Origin: an uncultured Aquimarina sp.
Lineage (GTDB): Bacteria; Bacteroidota; Bacteroidia; Flavobacteriales; Flavobacteriaceae
Length of the DNA stretch: 64,000 bases
Reading direction: 5' to 3'
Assembly: GCA_947498705.1 (NCBI GenBank)
Contig: CANMLW010000004.1
Span: 1 to 64,000 of the forward strand
Part shown: in pieces, positions 47,201-56,031 of the stretch
Numbering within the stretch: the stretch's first letter is position 1
How the letters are laid out: the number at the start of each line of letters is the position of its first letter
Made by a program: the position numbers and the translations under genes
Notes under the pieces: model-generated
What the model was told of the DNA's origin: nothing
Database searches by the model: none
The model's input: only the letters and a program-made list of their open reading frames with translations

Positions 47201-49237
47201 CTTTCCAAAATCAAATTGCTTTTTTATCGATAGTGTAGCTATATCACTACTCTTATTCCAGGTGAAAGGAATTTTAATTCCTTCTTTGGTTTTAAAAACA
47301 ATATCATCTTTGCTATACTCGCTATTATTAAAAACAACTTGGGCTTCTATAACATCTGAGGTATGTTTTCCCAAGTTAGAAACTGCTTTATAGGGTATCG
47401 GATATGATTTTTTACCTTTTGCTACCGTATCATATTGATCTGCTAAAGTTCCTCCTGCATTTTTAGGGAATTCATCAAAGGCATAATAACCCGATTTGAC
47501 AAAAGTTACCTCAACTTCGGTTGCAGTGATTTCGTTTACTCCGCCACTACCGACTCCTGCGGTATTACTTGCGGTAGCTGGCCCACCTTCTGCCATTTGT
47601 CCTTTGGTTACCTTTCCATCCTCACTCACCGACCAGGTTTCTCCCGTATTATCTACATAAACCACATCTTCGCCTCCTGGCTGTTCTATTTTTACTCCGT
47701 CTGAGGTAATGATGGTAATTTTACCATCATCACCTACCTGCACATCAGTAATATTGGCGTCTACCTTAATTACATCAACATCACCATCATCTCCCACGAT
47801 TTCTTCGATAATATCATCGGCATCAATAATACTATCCCAATTGGGGTCATACGTAGTACGAACCAGACCAGCCACCAGCTGATAATCGGTATTGATCTGT
47901 ATGTTATCAAAGGTAACCGGGATACGAACAGTAGCCAGCCACGGAGTACTGATATATCCTTCTCCTGTAAAGCTTCCTCCAGAAGAGGTTACCTTTTTAA
48001 CATACACAGGAAAATCTCCTGCGGTAAAAATATCATCGGGATACAATGCAGTAAGCAATTCCTGGTTAGAAAGATCTACAGGATCTGCTTCGATACCACA
48101 AGCTGTATATTCTGATAATTCTTTACTTAGTGTTTTAAAACTTTCGACCTGCGATACCCCAAAACTATCTACTTCACAGTTTCCTGACACCTTATATTCG
48201 TATACAGTATCTGGTTTAAACTCATCGATAGTGATATAATCTCTTGGTGTTGTTTTGGTATACCACTGCTCGCTTCCGGATTCTCTGTAATGTACCGTAT
48301 AATCCAAATGATCAGGATGTCCTATCCAACTTATGGTAGCACGACTTAGTTGTACATCTTCTACTTTTACCTGAGTAGGAAGATCACAGTTCTTTTGATA
48401 GTCAAACCAAAATATTTCGCTATTCCCATAGTTGTTAAAAACAGAAACTTCTTCTCCGTTGTTGGTGGCAAATGCCCGCACACGCCAGGCATATCGTTTT
48501 CCTGGTAACAACAGCGGTTGCAAGGGGCCATATAGGATAGAAGTTTGAGTAGTGATCTCTTGATAAAGAGGAGGGGAAGACACAAATATCGTTTGGGGAT
48601 TAACATAAGTATCCCACACCTCTACTATACTAAACTCATACGATACATTGGGAACATTGATATGTCTTGGAGTCCACTGAAAAACAATATTGGTAGGGTT
48701 TTGTTCTGCAATTCGAGACTCGTTATCTGGCTTATTTAAAAACGGAGGATCGTTATTGATTAAAAATACGGTTGCACAACTAGTGCCGGATAATCTATTA
48801 CCTGTGAAGACATCAAACACTTCAAAACAAAATCGATAGGTTCCATCTGGCAACGTACTATTATACTGTGCTGATGATATCCCTTGTAGGTTTTCTAATC
48901 TGAAATAAGGTGCCAATTCGGTTATGGATAGTTGTAAAGGTACACCTGCATCCAATACTAGATTAGGAGCTCCTACAACCAGGGGAGTACTGGTTGCCTG
49001 TATTCCGTTTCCGGTTATTGAAACCTTTAATCGAATCGTTCTGGCAGGAGAGGTAATATCATTTAGTGTTAACTGCACCCTAACCGGGCTATTCATTACT
49101 TTGGTATCTGCATACCCAGAAAAACTAGCAGGATAAGGAGGTATCACCTGGGGGGTTACCCGAACAGGATAGTTCTGAGCAAACGAAAACATTGCTTGTA
49201 AACCTAATATCAATAAAAATAGTAGTCGTTTTTTCAT
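44279..49237 (-). CDS. Polymorphic-toxin-like protein: FN3, metzincin protease and EndoU-like C-terminal nuclease domain
   Basis: A 1652-residue secreted protein. Signal peptide (residues 1-20); Ig-like and FN3-like beta domains to about 370 (a repeat near 285-370 carries ISWIGHPDHLDYTVHYRES); an acidic, calcium-binding-looking stretch near 465-560; a metzincin-like zinc protease with HELGHGIFGLEH at residues 842-853 and a Met-turn at M868 (LLMDYG); a helical, lysine-rich region of about 400 residues; and a C-terminal domain (about 1490-1652) like the bacterial EndoU ribonucleases, with GGCHDASEW (His1509), HPTVPGVKRVEYSIP (His1549) and the closing pattern KTIYDPAIWTDDKLERLLKE ... GYRMRGYYDNGKITSFYF. 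No T9SS tail is present. GC content drops near 46.4 kb, the point where the exchangeable part may begin. The protease could release the toxin by self-cleavage. The alternative is a surface protease with no toxin role. Confidence 0.8.
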   Translation of the reverse strand: MKKRLLFLLILGLQAMFSFAQNYPVRVTPQVIPPYPASFSGYADTKVMNSPVRVQLTLNDITSPARTIRLKVSITGNGIQATSTPLVVGAPNLVLDAGVPLQLSITELAPYFRLENLQGISSAQYNSTLPDGTYRFCFEVFDVFTGNRLSGTSCATVFLINNDPPFLNKPDNESRIAEQNPTNIVFQWTPRHINVPNVSYEFSIVEVWDTYVNPQTIFVSSPPLYQEITTQTSILYGPLQPLLLPGKRYAWRVRAFATNNGEEVSVFNNYGNSEIFWFDYQKNCDLPTQVKVEDVQLSRATISWIGHPDHLDYTVHYRESGSEQWYTKTTPRDYITIDEFKPDTVYEYKVSGNCEVDSFGVSQVESFKTLSKELSEYTACGIEADPVDLSNQELLTALYPDDIFTAGDFPVYVKKVTSSGGSFTGEGYISTPWLATVRIPVTFDNIQINTDYQLVAGLVRTTYDPNWDSIIDADDIIEEIVGDDGDVDVIKVDANITDVQVGDDGKITIITSDGVKIEQPGGEDVVYVDNTGETWSVSEDGKVTKGQMAEGGPATASNTAGVGSGGVNEITATEVEVTFVKSGYYAFDEFPKNAGGTLADQYDTVAKGKKSYPIPYKAVSNLGKHTSDVIEAQVVFNNSEYSKDDIVFKTKEGIKIPFTWNKSSDIATLSIKKQFDFGKQQIIATLKPKDTTQKYTVAGAVNLWHLASQKVTDIDVTIIPVNGASVSKSIGQQINEIYNPAGVNFKVSVANSFKIDQAVWDLNGNGVLDIGDSGALAHYSEEERTLRSYFKTQHSYNPKTYYVFVLGDDMQPSKIGTKGFMPLKRQFGFIFDQKDPAHTIAHELGHGIFGLEHPFIEYNTTQTTNLLMDYGTGTDFTHMDWEKMHAPGIQLYLFQDDEDGEKVGDGHANYICINTELKGELLRGGYHFLDMKGDPIALDIDNLPFAFMASDEGKYYGRLGAIGHNGHPYLYGVNKKDGKPIFSGRYVRNKNDKITPTKGAQSKAVLVQIDKKGNYKIKHLSGKVLKEGKTKEVDCPFSKKEKNDLKKDNLIAKGFSEDKIILFLSEGISENDPKYNEIKKLAKYLKSILDNVKWTFLYKSTSISEKSKYPRHYGHNLLLHVLKDKKIYTVSDFKTAFKYFKYSADDPYYIKDIDVLIANFDPWEGVPKDYNRHSFDYTSFEVPNLMNEETIVSQINVIEDLFTAIVKIHPNYFTKKQKKKFVEFINYRRTKEGISNVLKQKLSQRKQFIAAYQALGAYEKYHYSIKDLKIREFLKEGNFLKAIKSNEAAGKAIPIHQAESYDQYVALHNSNSAFFYGVGYLKMFGDLLEFEIIGKAIAKAQKVLSKTFKKFKIPRRNKNFNKDLIAVDNKVSGFNKIIKEANQVVKSNVQRLRKWAKNKGFSKKGGSGSNSDTPEVWGTYKNGEFSEKVVFNHLEGELKVTIKNSDDKLLKIKFNDGSEVSANNIPISKKIEDVFSQLDFSRMGIRQAIQHVKFRDFNVARKKGIGGCHDASEWAKIRQRYVGSYTVPVNKRIDDPSVPEIIVRKITPHPTVPGVKRVEYSIPAIDGKFAHPVTKKAVGNTTGGLKDIKDPKTIYDPAIWTDDKLERLLKEALDDVVRRKQGIPREWTGVSSDGYRMRGYYDNGKITSFYFD

Positions 49238-49240
49238 ATC

Positions 49241-51730
49241 CTATTTTTTGGGCCTTTCTGCTACCTCTTCTGCATTTTGATATTTCTCATCAAAATAACC
49301 GATGATTTCTCCTTGCAGGTAGTAGGTAATGGTTGCTATATCTTGTGTTGATGAGTACTTCTCGAATGCACTCTCCTGGGTGCGATCCTTGATATGACCA
49401 AGATGTGAACTCTTAGTATTAACACTTCTATTATTCAACAGCTTATCTATTTCAAATCTTAGATACAGATAGGCTTCTAACCGTTCTGATTCTATCGCAT
49501 ATTCTTTCTGTAATTTTTGATAATGCTGCTGTTCTTCCTGGGTGTGTGAATTTCTTTGTGCTGATGTTTTAACCGAATGCAAAGGATAGGTTTCTAAAGC
49601 ATCTTTTGTTTTTACATATGCCTCTCGCATTGCCTCATCTTTGGTCAACAATTCTCTTTGTAAACTTTGCAATGCCATACGAAGACTTTTATCATAGGCC
49701 TCTAAAAAGTCTTTGCGCAGGTATACCTCATCTAAGTAATCAAAAGCAGCCTCTTTAAAATCATCATCTGATAATGCTTTCTGTCGTACTTCAGAAAATT
49801 GTGTTTGTAATATTTCTTCAGAAAAAGCATTAGAATGTTTAAAATATTGCTCTTGCGTAACACCTTCTATTTTTTGTACTACCTGCAATGCATTGCCTTC
49901 ATAGATTTCATCTCGATATCTAAAACGGTAATGGTTTTGTTTCTTTAGCTTTTCTTCTAATTCGCGAAGCGTATCTTTATTTTTTTGCTGCGTTTCTTTA
50001 TCGGCATGCTTTCTTTTAAATCGTAGATCAGGTTTTTTTACATCAAACGAGTAACTATACCCAAAAGTAACCGTAACATCATGAGCATTGGATATTCCTG
50101 AAGTATTACGAAACAGTGATAATGCGCTAAGACTTAGGTTATGTTGTTCTTTATATACATATCCTGCATTGGCTCTATAACTCATTACATTACCTTGCGA
50201 GTCTCCATTATTCAGGCTTTCGTTATACGAAGCAGAAAACCCTGTTCTTAATTTTTTATCAAAAAACTGCTTGTTAACAGATACGGTAGGACCATAAGTA
50301 AGTGCTTCGTTTCCTTGTATGGTATTATAGGTAGCATTGACCGCTCCGTTAATGGTTAAAGCCATTTCTGGATACGCAATGGTATAATTGGTTCCTAGGT
50401 TATAAAAATCAGTTTTGGTATTGGTTTCTGCGGCTGTACCCTGTTCATCTTTGGTCGTCTGATACGAAAAATTGATTCCCAGATTTTGCTGCTTTTGCTT
50501 GGTTTGTGATACTACATATCCCAATTGTAAAGAGGCATTTTGCGAAACCTGTTTAAAATCTAAGGTATCTAAATTTTGTACCGGGTTAGTTTCATTAATT
50601 TCATCAAAAACACTTCGGATATTTGTATACGATTGAAAATTAGAATAGGTAGCACCAATGGTAATCTTATCTGATGCTTTGACATTGGCATTTAACGAGG
50701 ATACTATTCTATTGGATTGAGATTCTTTTTCATTTTTTAAGTCATCTCTTTGCAATCCTGCATTTACAGCCAAAGAAACCTTTCCTTTAAAAAGTTCCTG
50801 AGAAGCATTAACCGTTATATTTTCGAGATCATTGTTAAAGAAATATGCTCCAAAAGTTCTGTACTGAGGATCAATTCTTTCATACCTCACTCCTACACTG
50901 CCTTTGCCTAACGAATAGGTAATATCTGTATTTAATGCTGTATAGTAATCTGTAGAAGCATTTTTATCTATAAAAAGCCCTAAGAGATGACTTTTTGATT
51001 GCTTTTGTTGTTCTATTATATTTTCGGTAATGGCACTTTGTGCGATTTCTAAATTAATTGATAGATTTTTTACTACTTTAAAGCTTGATTCGACACTTGC
51101 TACCAGATTTTCTTTAGGAGTCAGGTTTAACGACTGCGGTATTGAATTCTTGAGGGATTTGACCTCATCTATTGCCTTAAAAACAATGACCCCTACAGAG
51201 AATCTATCAAACTCATAGGTTCCTTTTACCCCATATCCCATACGCCTAAATGCCGTAATTGCCTGAGGCTCTGTCTCATTATATTCTGTTTCTCTAAGCA
51301 ATCTCCCATAAAAAGCACTTACTTTATAAGGTTTACTGGGACTAAGATCCACTCCAAAACCTGTAAATTGATGCCCACTTACTGTGTAAGGAGAAAACGT
51401 CATCGCTACATCACCTATATGTGTTGCTACCCATTTATAGGAAGGATGAATGCTTAACCTGTTTATTTTGAAAGGAGTACTATGTGTAAATTCCTGATTG
51501 GTATAGGAAAAGGATAACGGAACATTATAGACCCCACTAAAATTAAAGTTAAGGTTCCCATTTACAAAATAGGTCAAAGGATCTCTATTGGCTGTTCCAG
51601 AATAATATACCGAATTCGCTGCTATTCCTCCATTAATTTTCACCAACGGCGCTTTACCTATCTGATCTAGGTTTTGTGCAAAAGTTAATGAAGTCATCCC
51701 AAGTAAAAGCATGAGTAATTTTTTATTCAA
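49241..51730 (-). CDS. Outer-membrane beta-barrel-like protein with long periplasmic helical tail
   Basis: An 829-residue protein with a signal peptide (MNKKLLMLLLGMTSLTFAQ), then about 540 residues of alternating beta strands (VNASQELFKGKVSLAVNAGL, GVRYERIDPQYRTFGAYFFN), the pattern of a large outer-membrane barrel, and from about residue 565 a charged helical tail rich in coiled-coil sequence (TLRELEEKLKKQNHYRFRYR). It heads the operon, 3 bases before the toxin-like gene. A pore, anchor or export machine for the large secreted proteins downstream is the natural guess, yet it resembles no known porin, T9SS or two-partner transporter I can name. Confidence 0.75.
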   Translation of the reverse strand: MNKKLLMLLLGMTSLTFAQNLDQIGKAPLVKINGGIAANSVYYSGTANRDPLTYFVNGNLNFNFSGVYNVPLSFSYTNQEFTHSTPFKINRLSIHPSYKWVATHIGDVAMTFSPYTVSGHQFTGFGVDLSPSKPYKVSAFYGRLLRETEYNETEPQAITAFRRMGYGVKGTYEFDRFSVGVIVFKAIDEVKSLKNSIPQSLNLTPKENLVASVESSFKVVKNLSINLEIAQSAITENIIEQQKQSKSHLLGLFIDKNASTDYYTALNTDITYSLGKGSVGVRYERIDPQYRTFGAYFFNNDLENITVNASQELFKGKVSLAVNAGLQRDDLKNEKESQSNRIVSSLNANVKASDKITIGATYSNFQSYTNIRSVFDEINETNPVQNLDTLDFKQVSQNASLQLGYVVSQTKQKQQNLGINFSYQTTKDEQGTAAETNTKTDFYNLGTNYTIAYPEMALTINGAVNATYNTIQGNEALTYGPTVSVNKQFFDKKLRTGFSASYNESLNNGDSQGNVMSYRANAGYVYKEQHNLSLSALSLFRNTSGISNAHDVTVTFGYSYSFDVKKPDLRFKRKHADKETQQKNKDTLRELEEKLKKQNHYRFRYRDEIYEGNALQVVQKIEGVTQEQYFKHSNAFSEEILQTQFSEVRQKALSDDDFKEAAFDYLDEVYLRKDFLEAYDKSLRMALQSLQRELLTKDEAMREAYVKTKDALETYPLHSVKTSAQRNSHTQEEQQHYQKLQKEYAIESERLEAYLYLRFEIDKLLNNRSVNTKSSHLGHIKDRTQESAFEKYSSTQDIATITYYLQGEIIGYFDEKYQNAEEVAERPKK

Positions 51731-51888
51731 TACACAATGGTTTTAAAAACTAACTATTGATTTTAAAAAAGTTTACTTAAGTTTATTGAAATTACCATCT
51801 AAACTATCTGGCAAATGTTTTGGGGAATTCTTGACAATGTTGGCTTGCATGGCTTATTAGGTTTTATCAGGGGTAATTAATAATATTC

Positions 51889-51915
51889 CAAAAGTATACC
51901 TCTTTTATAAGCCAA
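51889..51915 (-). promoter_or_regulatory. Putative promoter of the toxin operon
   Basis: On the minus strand TTG (51915-51913), 16 bases, TACTTTTG (51896-51889). The spacing is one base under the usual range. The transcript would start near 51883, about 150 bases before the first gene. Confidence 0.4.
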
Positions 51916-51980
51916 TAACTGTTACTTTATATTTGCAACTATTATTCGAATAATCGATAACAGCTATTTTATATTCGCAA
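51915..51980. repeat. Two 24-base direct repeats flanking a 14-base palindrome
   Basis: Repeat copies at 51915-51938 and 51957-51980 agree at 20 of 24 positions; their starts are 42 bases apart (four helical turns). The perfect palindrome ATTATTCGAATAAT (51941-51954) sits between them. The array lies directly upstream of the putative -33 element on the minus strand, the usual place for activator sites. Confidence 0.6.
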
Positions 51981-52126
51981 AAAACACCTGTTATAATTGC
52001 TGACCTATCTTACTTTTTTAACATACTTTTTTCCGGTTCAAAACTAATTATTAAACAAAGGGTAGAGATCACCCAAAAAGGGTGAAATTTTATCTAAAGT
52101 GTATAAAAGTGTTTTTTTATTTGAAA

Positions 52127-52165
52127 TAAAAAAGAATCATTCGTTTAAAACGAGTGATTCCTTTT
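52127..52165 (-). terminator. Terminator of the peptide transporter gene
   Basis: Ten-base stem (52134-52143 with 52151-52160, one mismatch or wobble) and 7-base loop, with a T-run on the minus strand, 25-30 bases past the transporter's stop codon. Confidence 0.72.
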
Positions 52166-52190
52166 CACACAAAAATATCTGCAACTACAA

Positions 52191-53747
52191 TTAAGATATC
52201 CCAGACATTAACCTTTTAATTACAGGAGAAATAAAAATTGCCAACATACCAATTGCCATAGTGATTACACCAAAAACCGCATACACAGACACATAAGAAT
52301 ATAATTGTTGCATAGGTTCTATAGCCCCCGCTAGGGTATCTGTTGATAATCCTGTTATTACTTCTGTAATGGTTCCAAAAATTCCTTCAGAAAAAATAGG
52401 TGCTTCACCTTCTGTTACTGTGGTTAGCTGTGCAATTTTTCCTGCAAAAAAATGACCATAAAAATTTGCCGAAAGCCATACTCCCATAATAAACGTAATA
52501 TATTTTATAGGGGATAATTCTGTTATTTTAGAAAGTCCGATTGGAGATAAGAACAATTCACCCACTGTAAGTACAAAATATCCCAATATTAGGTAAAACA
52601 TCGGTGTTTTGGCAAACTGATCTACCTCCTGCGCAGCTGCTCCAAAAATTACAAATCCGGCACCTAGAAGTAACATCCCAACTCCCATTTTGAAGGGAGA
52701 ACTTGGATTTGCTCCCCGTCTGGCTAAGAAGGTCCATAGCATTGCAAAAGGGATTGCCAGTATTACAATCCACGCCGCATTGATACTATTGGTCTGTGCA
52801 GCATTTATTCCTATCAGATTTACACTTCTGTCGGCAAAAAGTGTTAGAGAGCTTCCTGCTTGCTCAAAAACAGCAGAAAAAAGGGCATACAAGGCGGTAA
52901 AATACATGGCGACAACTAACCGCTTACGTTCTTTGATTGATACATTCTTTAGGATATACATAATGTATGTTCCTAAGAATAAAGTTGCAATCCACACCAA
53001 ATAGTGTTCAAACTCGTTAAACTTAACGATCAAAGCGAACACAGGCACAGACAAAATAGCCATACACCATATTTGACCACCTTTGTTAAGCCCTCTAATT
53101 TTCTTCTTGTAATTATTATCATTTGGTACTAATCCTTTATTTCTAAAGACATTATTTTGTTCTCCTCTTTTAAATACTACTAATCCAATTAACATTCCTA
53201 TCCCTGCTAACAAAAATCCATAATGCCACCCATACACTTCTGCAAACCATGCACAGATCAAAGGAGCTGAAGCTGCACCTACATTAATTCCTAAATAGAA
53301 AATGGTAAACCCAGCATCTCTTCTTTTATCTGCCTTTTCATATAATGAACCCAATAAGGTCGAGATATTGGGTTTAAAAAAACCATTACCTACTATTATA
53401 AGTGCCAATGAACCATAAAAAAACAAAGGAGTTTCTATGGTTAAAAAAAAATGACCTGCAGCCATTAAAATACCCCCCATCACAATTGATTTTCTGTAAC
53501 CAATATATTTATCGGCAATAATCCCACCTATAAGAGGAGTAACATAGACCAATGACATATAGGCCGCCATAATACCAAAAGATGCTTTATCAGAATATAG
53601 TAAGTGCTTGGTCATATAAAGTACCAAAAGTGCTTTCATCCCATAAAATGAAAAACGTTCCCATAATTCGGCAAAAAACAAGTAAGCCAATCCCTTTGGG
53701 TGCCCTAGTACTCCGCGATTATCAATAGTAATTTGATCAGAATTCAT
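52191..53747 (-). CDS. POT/PTR2-family proton-dependent peptide transporter
   Basis: A 518-residue inner-membrane MFS protein with 12-14 helices. The family marker ExxERFxxYG reads ELWERFSFYGM near residue 27-37, followed by the second motif GGIIADKYIGYRKSI near 73-87, and the later FYLGINVGAASAPLI block is also typical. It takes up di- and tripeptides with protons. Transcribed alone, with its own terminator, and head-on to no gene; the preceding gene on the same strand is a membrane orphan 142 bases upstream. Confidence 0.93.
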   Translation of the reverse strand: MNSDQITIDNRGVLGHPKGLAYLFFAELWERFSFYGMKALLVLYMTKHLLYSDKASFGIMAAYMSLVYVTPLIGGIIADKYIGYRKSIVMGGILMAAGHFFLTIETPLFFYGSLALIIVGNGFFKPNISTLLGSLYEKADKRRDAGFTIFYLGINVGAASAPLICAWFAEVYGWHYGFLLAGIGMLIGLVVFKRGEQNNVFRNKGLVPNDNNYKKKIRGLNKGGQIWCMAILSVPVFALIVKFNEFEHYLVWIATLFLGTYIMYILKNVSIKERKRLVVAMYFTALYALFSAVFEQAGSSLTLFADRSVNLIGINAAQTNSINAAWIVILAIPFAMLWTFLARRGANPSSPFKMGVGMLLLGAGFVIFGAAAQEVDQFAKTPMFYLILGYFVLTVGELFLSPIGLSKITELSPIKYITFIMGVWLSANFYGHFFAGKIAQLTTVTEGEAPIFSEGIFGTITEVITGLSTDTLAGAIEPMQQLYSYVSVYAVFGVITMAIGMLAIFISPVIKRLMSGIS

Positions 53748-53889
53748 ATGCTGTGTTTAAATTATAAAACACAAAGCATGCATAGTTTTCTAATTTTCAA
53801 AAATGAAGTTCTAAAAAATAGCAATTAATAGTAATTTGTTGCTACAATACAAGTGGTCACAAATAATAACAACCCTAAAAAACAATCAC

Positions 53890-54999
53890 TTACAAAGTTT
53901 TATCAAACTCTTCTAAGAGCATTTGATCTATAGTGATATTCTCTGGAATTACTCTTAGTCGATATCTTCCTTGACCCATAAACATAAACAAGTCCTTTCT
54001 CTCTAATTTTGATTCGACCTCGGGTTCGAGGATATCATTTATATTTTCGATGATACGACTCAAATAGGTTTGACTTTTAATCTCGCCTCCAGAGTTTACC
54101 ATAAGATATTGTTCTTTTCCTTCTTTATATTTTCTTTTTACAGCAAATCTTAAAAGGTTTTTGTACTGCGTAGTTTTAGATCCAAAATCTATGGTTTTAT
54201 CATAAATTGACTTAGACGGTATCGTAATTTTAACCAAAGACCAATCCATAAATTTGATGGTCATTTCACTAGGTTTTGGTGTTAATGCCAATTGAATTAC
54301 CCAACTTGTAGCAAGCACCAAAAAGATGGATATAAAAGAAGTTTTGGCCACAATCTTTATCAAATTTTCATACAATTCATTACTCATTACCACAAAGACA
54401 TCGGGCATTTGTGATATGAGCATCAGCAAAAATGTCAAAACAGAAATGATGGCTACTGGTTGTAATCCACGATTCATAAATGTTCGATAAAAGGATACCA
54501 TAAACAGCCAGGTAAGGATGCAGGAAAATAGAAGATCCGGCACTCCACTAATTCGAATTCCATTAATCACCGGATTCTCCTTAAAACTCTGAGCAAGTAT
54601 AAAAGTCACTCCAGATACTAACAAAGCTATGCCAATAAGTAAAAGTGTATTTTTTTTATTTTTTGACAAAAATTGTGGTGCAAATTCAAAATAAAAAAGC
54701 GCCATGATCAATACCAATGTATTTACCACTGAAAACAATCTGTAACCAATATCATATAGTATGGTATCTGTAAAAGAAAAAAGATGCCCTATATAGATCC
54801 ATCCTCCCGAAAATACCCAAACAAAAAGTGCCATGCTTAAATACAACAGCCCTTTATCTTTCCTTTTTTGTGCATCATCTTCTTCTAGAAACTGACTAAA
54901 ACGTTTTCTAATATTATACCATATGGCCAATAACACAATACCCCCTATGAGTGCAATGCAAATATGTGCCAGGCTATAAAATTTTGTGATATCGGACAT
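53890..54999 (-). CDS. Polytopic membrane protein with cytoplasmic C-terminal domain, unknown
   Basis: A 369-residue protein with about seven helices in the first 240 residues and a soluble C-terminal part of 130 residues (ITIPSKSIYDKTIDFGSKTT). The C-terminal half has the look of a LytTR-like or response-type domain but no recognised motif (YRLRVIPENITIDQMLLEE). A membrane sensor is possible. It has no clear partner. Confidence 0.7.
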   Translation of the reverse strand: MSDITKFYSLAHICIALIGGIVLLAIWYNIRKRFSQFLEEDDAQKRKDKGLLYLSMALFVWVFSGGWIYIGHLFSFTDTILYDIGYRLFSVVNTLVLIMALFYFEFAPQFLSKNKKNTLLLIGIALLVSGVTFILAQSFKENPVINGIRISGVPDLLFSCILTWLFMVSFYRTFMNRGLQPVAIISVLTFLLMLISQMPDVFVVMSNELYENLIKIVAKTSFISIFLVLATSWVIQLALTPKPSEMTIKFMDWSLVKITIPSKSIYDKTIDFGSKTTQYKNLLRFAVKRKYKEGKEQYLMVNSGGEIKSQTYLSRIIENINDILEPEVESKLERKDLFMFMGQGRYRLRVIPENITIDQMLLEEFDKTL

Positions 55000-55337
55000 A
55001 GATTCGTTTCTAAGAATTTACGACCAATTTACATATATATCTGTAAAACAAGAATTGTGGATTAAAAAAATTAATACTGCCCATTTCAAAAATATAATTC
55101 AATTTTTGCTTTATTTCTCACAAATAAAACCATATAAAAATAGGGGTTTCTCTATACTTTTTCGTCATATATAAAACTAACATAGTTACATACAAGATAT
55201 TCTAGAGCATCTAGATAAGAGGTTTTAAAAACTTAATTACATCTTTTATGCCTATGAGATTTAACCCGCTTTATGTATAAAAAACAGGGTTAAATTATGT
55301 AAAGAACATTAATCATTAGATAAATTAAACACACAAC
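55000..55337. other. Intergenic region upstream of two divergent genes
   Basis: No gene. It contains a 9-base stem (55259-55267 with 55287-55295, TTTAACCC/GGGTTAAA core) with a 19-base loop in the plus-strand leader of the small coiled-coil gene, and an AT-rich remainder. No promoter pair was assigned. Confidence 0.4.
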
Positions 55338-55652
55338 ATGCCCTTTTTAACACTCCTACTTGCGATTATCCTGATATTAGTTTGTTTTAAGAATTCGAAA
55401 CTGAGCAAAGAAAAAACTGTATTAGAAAAGAAACTTAAAACAGTATCTAAAGATTTTTTTAACTACAAGAATAACATAAAGTACTTAAAGCAATATAATT
55501 CTATAAGAAATAAAGAAGAAAAGCTTGAAAAACTAATCAAACGAATGGAATATGTCTTAGAGAAGACCAACAAAGAAATAAGCAAAAGGGAAAAAGAATC
55601 AGACGATCTTGCTATAGAAATTTATACTAAACAAAAGTTTCTACAAAACTAG
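55338..55652 (+). CDS. Small membrane-anchored coiled-coil protein
   Basis: A 104-residue protein with one N-terminal membrane helix (residues 2-17) followed by a charged coiled-coil (KTVLEKKLKTVSKDFFNYKN, then NKEEKLEKLIKRMEYVLEKT). No family recognised. It stands alone on the plus strand between two minus-strand genes, so it is either a small real gene or a spurious frame; the regular heptads and the ATG-led context favour a real gene. Confidence 0.55.
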   Translation: MPFLTLLLAIILILVCFKNSKLSKEKTVLEKKLKTVSKDFFNYKNNIKYLKQYNSIRNKEEKLEKLIKRMEYVLEKTNKEISKREKESDDLAIEIYTKQKFLQN

Positions 55653-55707
55653 TACATTCACAATCTTTCTTTCTAAAAAACACTTTACTCAAAACAAAAA
55701 GTGGCAT

Positions 55708-56025
55708 CTATATTTTATAATCCTCACGAACAGGACTAAAAACATCAAATAGTTTACAATCTGTAAGTGCAACACCCCCGTGAGGAACATTAGATGGAAT
55801 AACAGCCATGCTCCCTGGTTCATACACCTTGGTGTTACCATCAACAGTAAATTCAAATTTACCTTCTATCACTTGCATGGTTTGCTCATGCATATGAGAG
55901 TGTATAGGTATTGCTGCTCCTTTTTCTACTTCCCAGAAAGCCAAGGTAGTATTTTCGGTATGTACAAATCTTGCTTTATATCCTTTTATTATTTCTCGGG
56001 GTTCTATTTTTGAAATATCTATCAT
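55708..56025 (-). CDS. Cupin-domain protein
   Basis: A 105-residue single-domain cupin. Motif 1 reads PIHSHMHEQTMQVIEGKFEF (with G before) and motif 2 PGSMAVIPSNVPHGG; the His and Glu metal ligands are present. Such small cupins bind a metal and either a sugar or an effector. It lies 6 bases from the acetyltransferase upstream, in the same direction. Confidence 0.88.
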   Translation of the reverse strand: MIDISKIEPREIIKGYKARFVHTENTTLAFWEVEKGAAIPIHSHMHEQTMQVIEGKFEFTVDGNTKVYEPGSMAVIPSNVPHGGVALTDCKLFDVFSPVREDYKI

Positions 56026-56031
56026 AACGTA

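Larger units (their letters stand above)
51731..52126. other. Regulatory region of the toxin operon
   Basis: No gene. It holds the operon's putative promoter, a direct-repeat and palindrome array (separate entries) and the small hairpin CACCC-5-GGGTG at 52070-52084, whose role is unclear. Confidence 0.5.

Noticed and set aside
44279-49237. T9SS sorting tail on the toxin-like protein
   Set aside because: The C-terminus is an EndoU-like domain ending in SFYFD; no sorting-tail motif is present.
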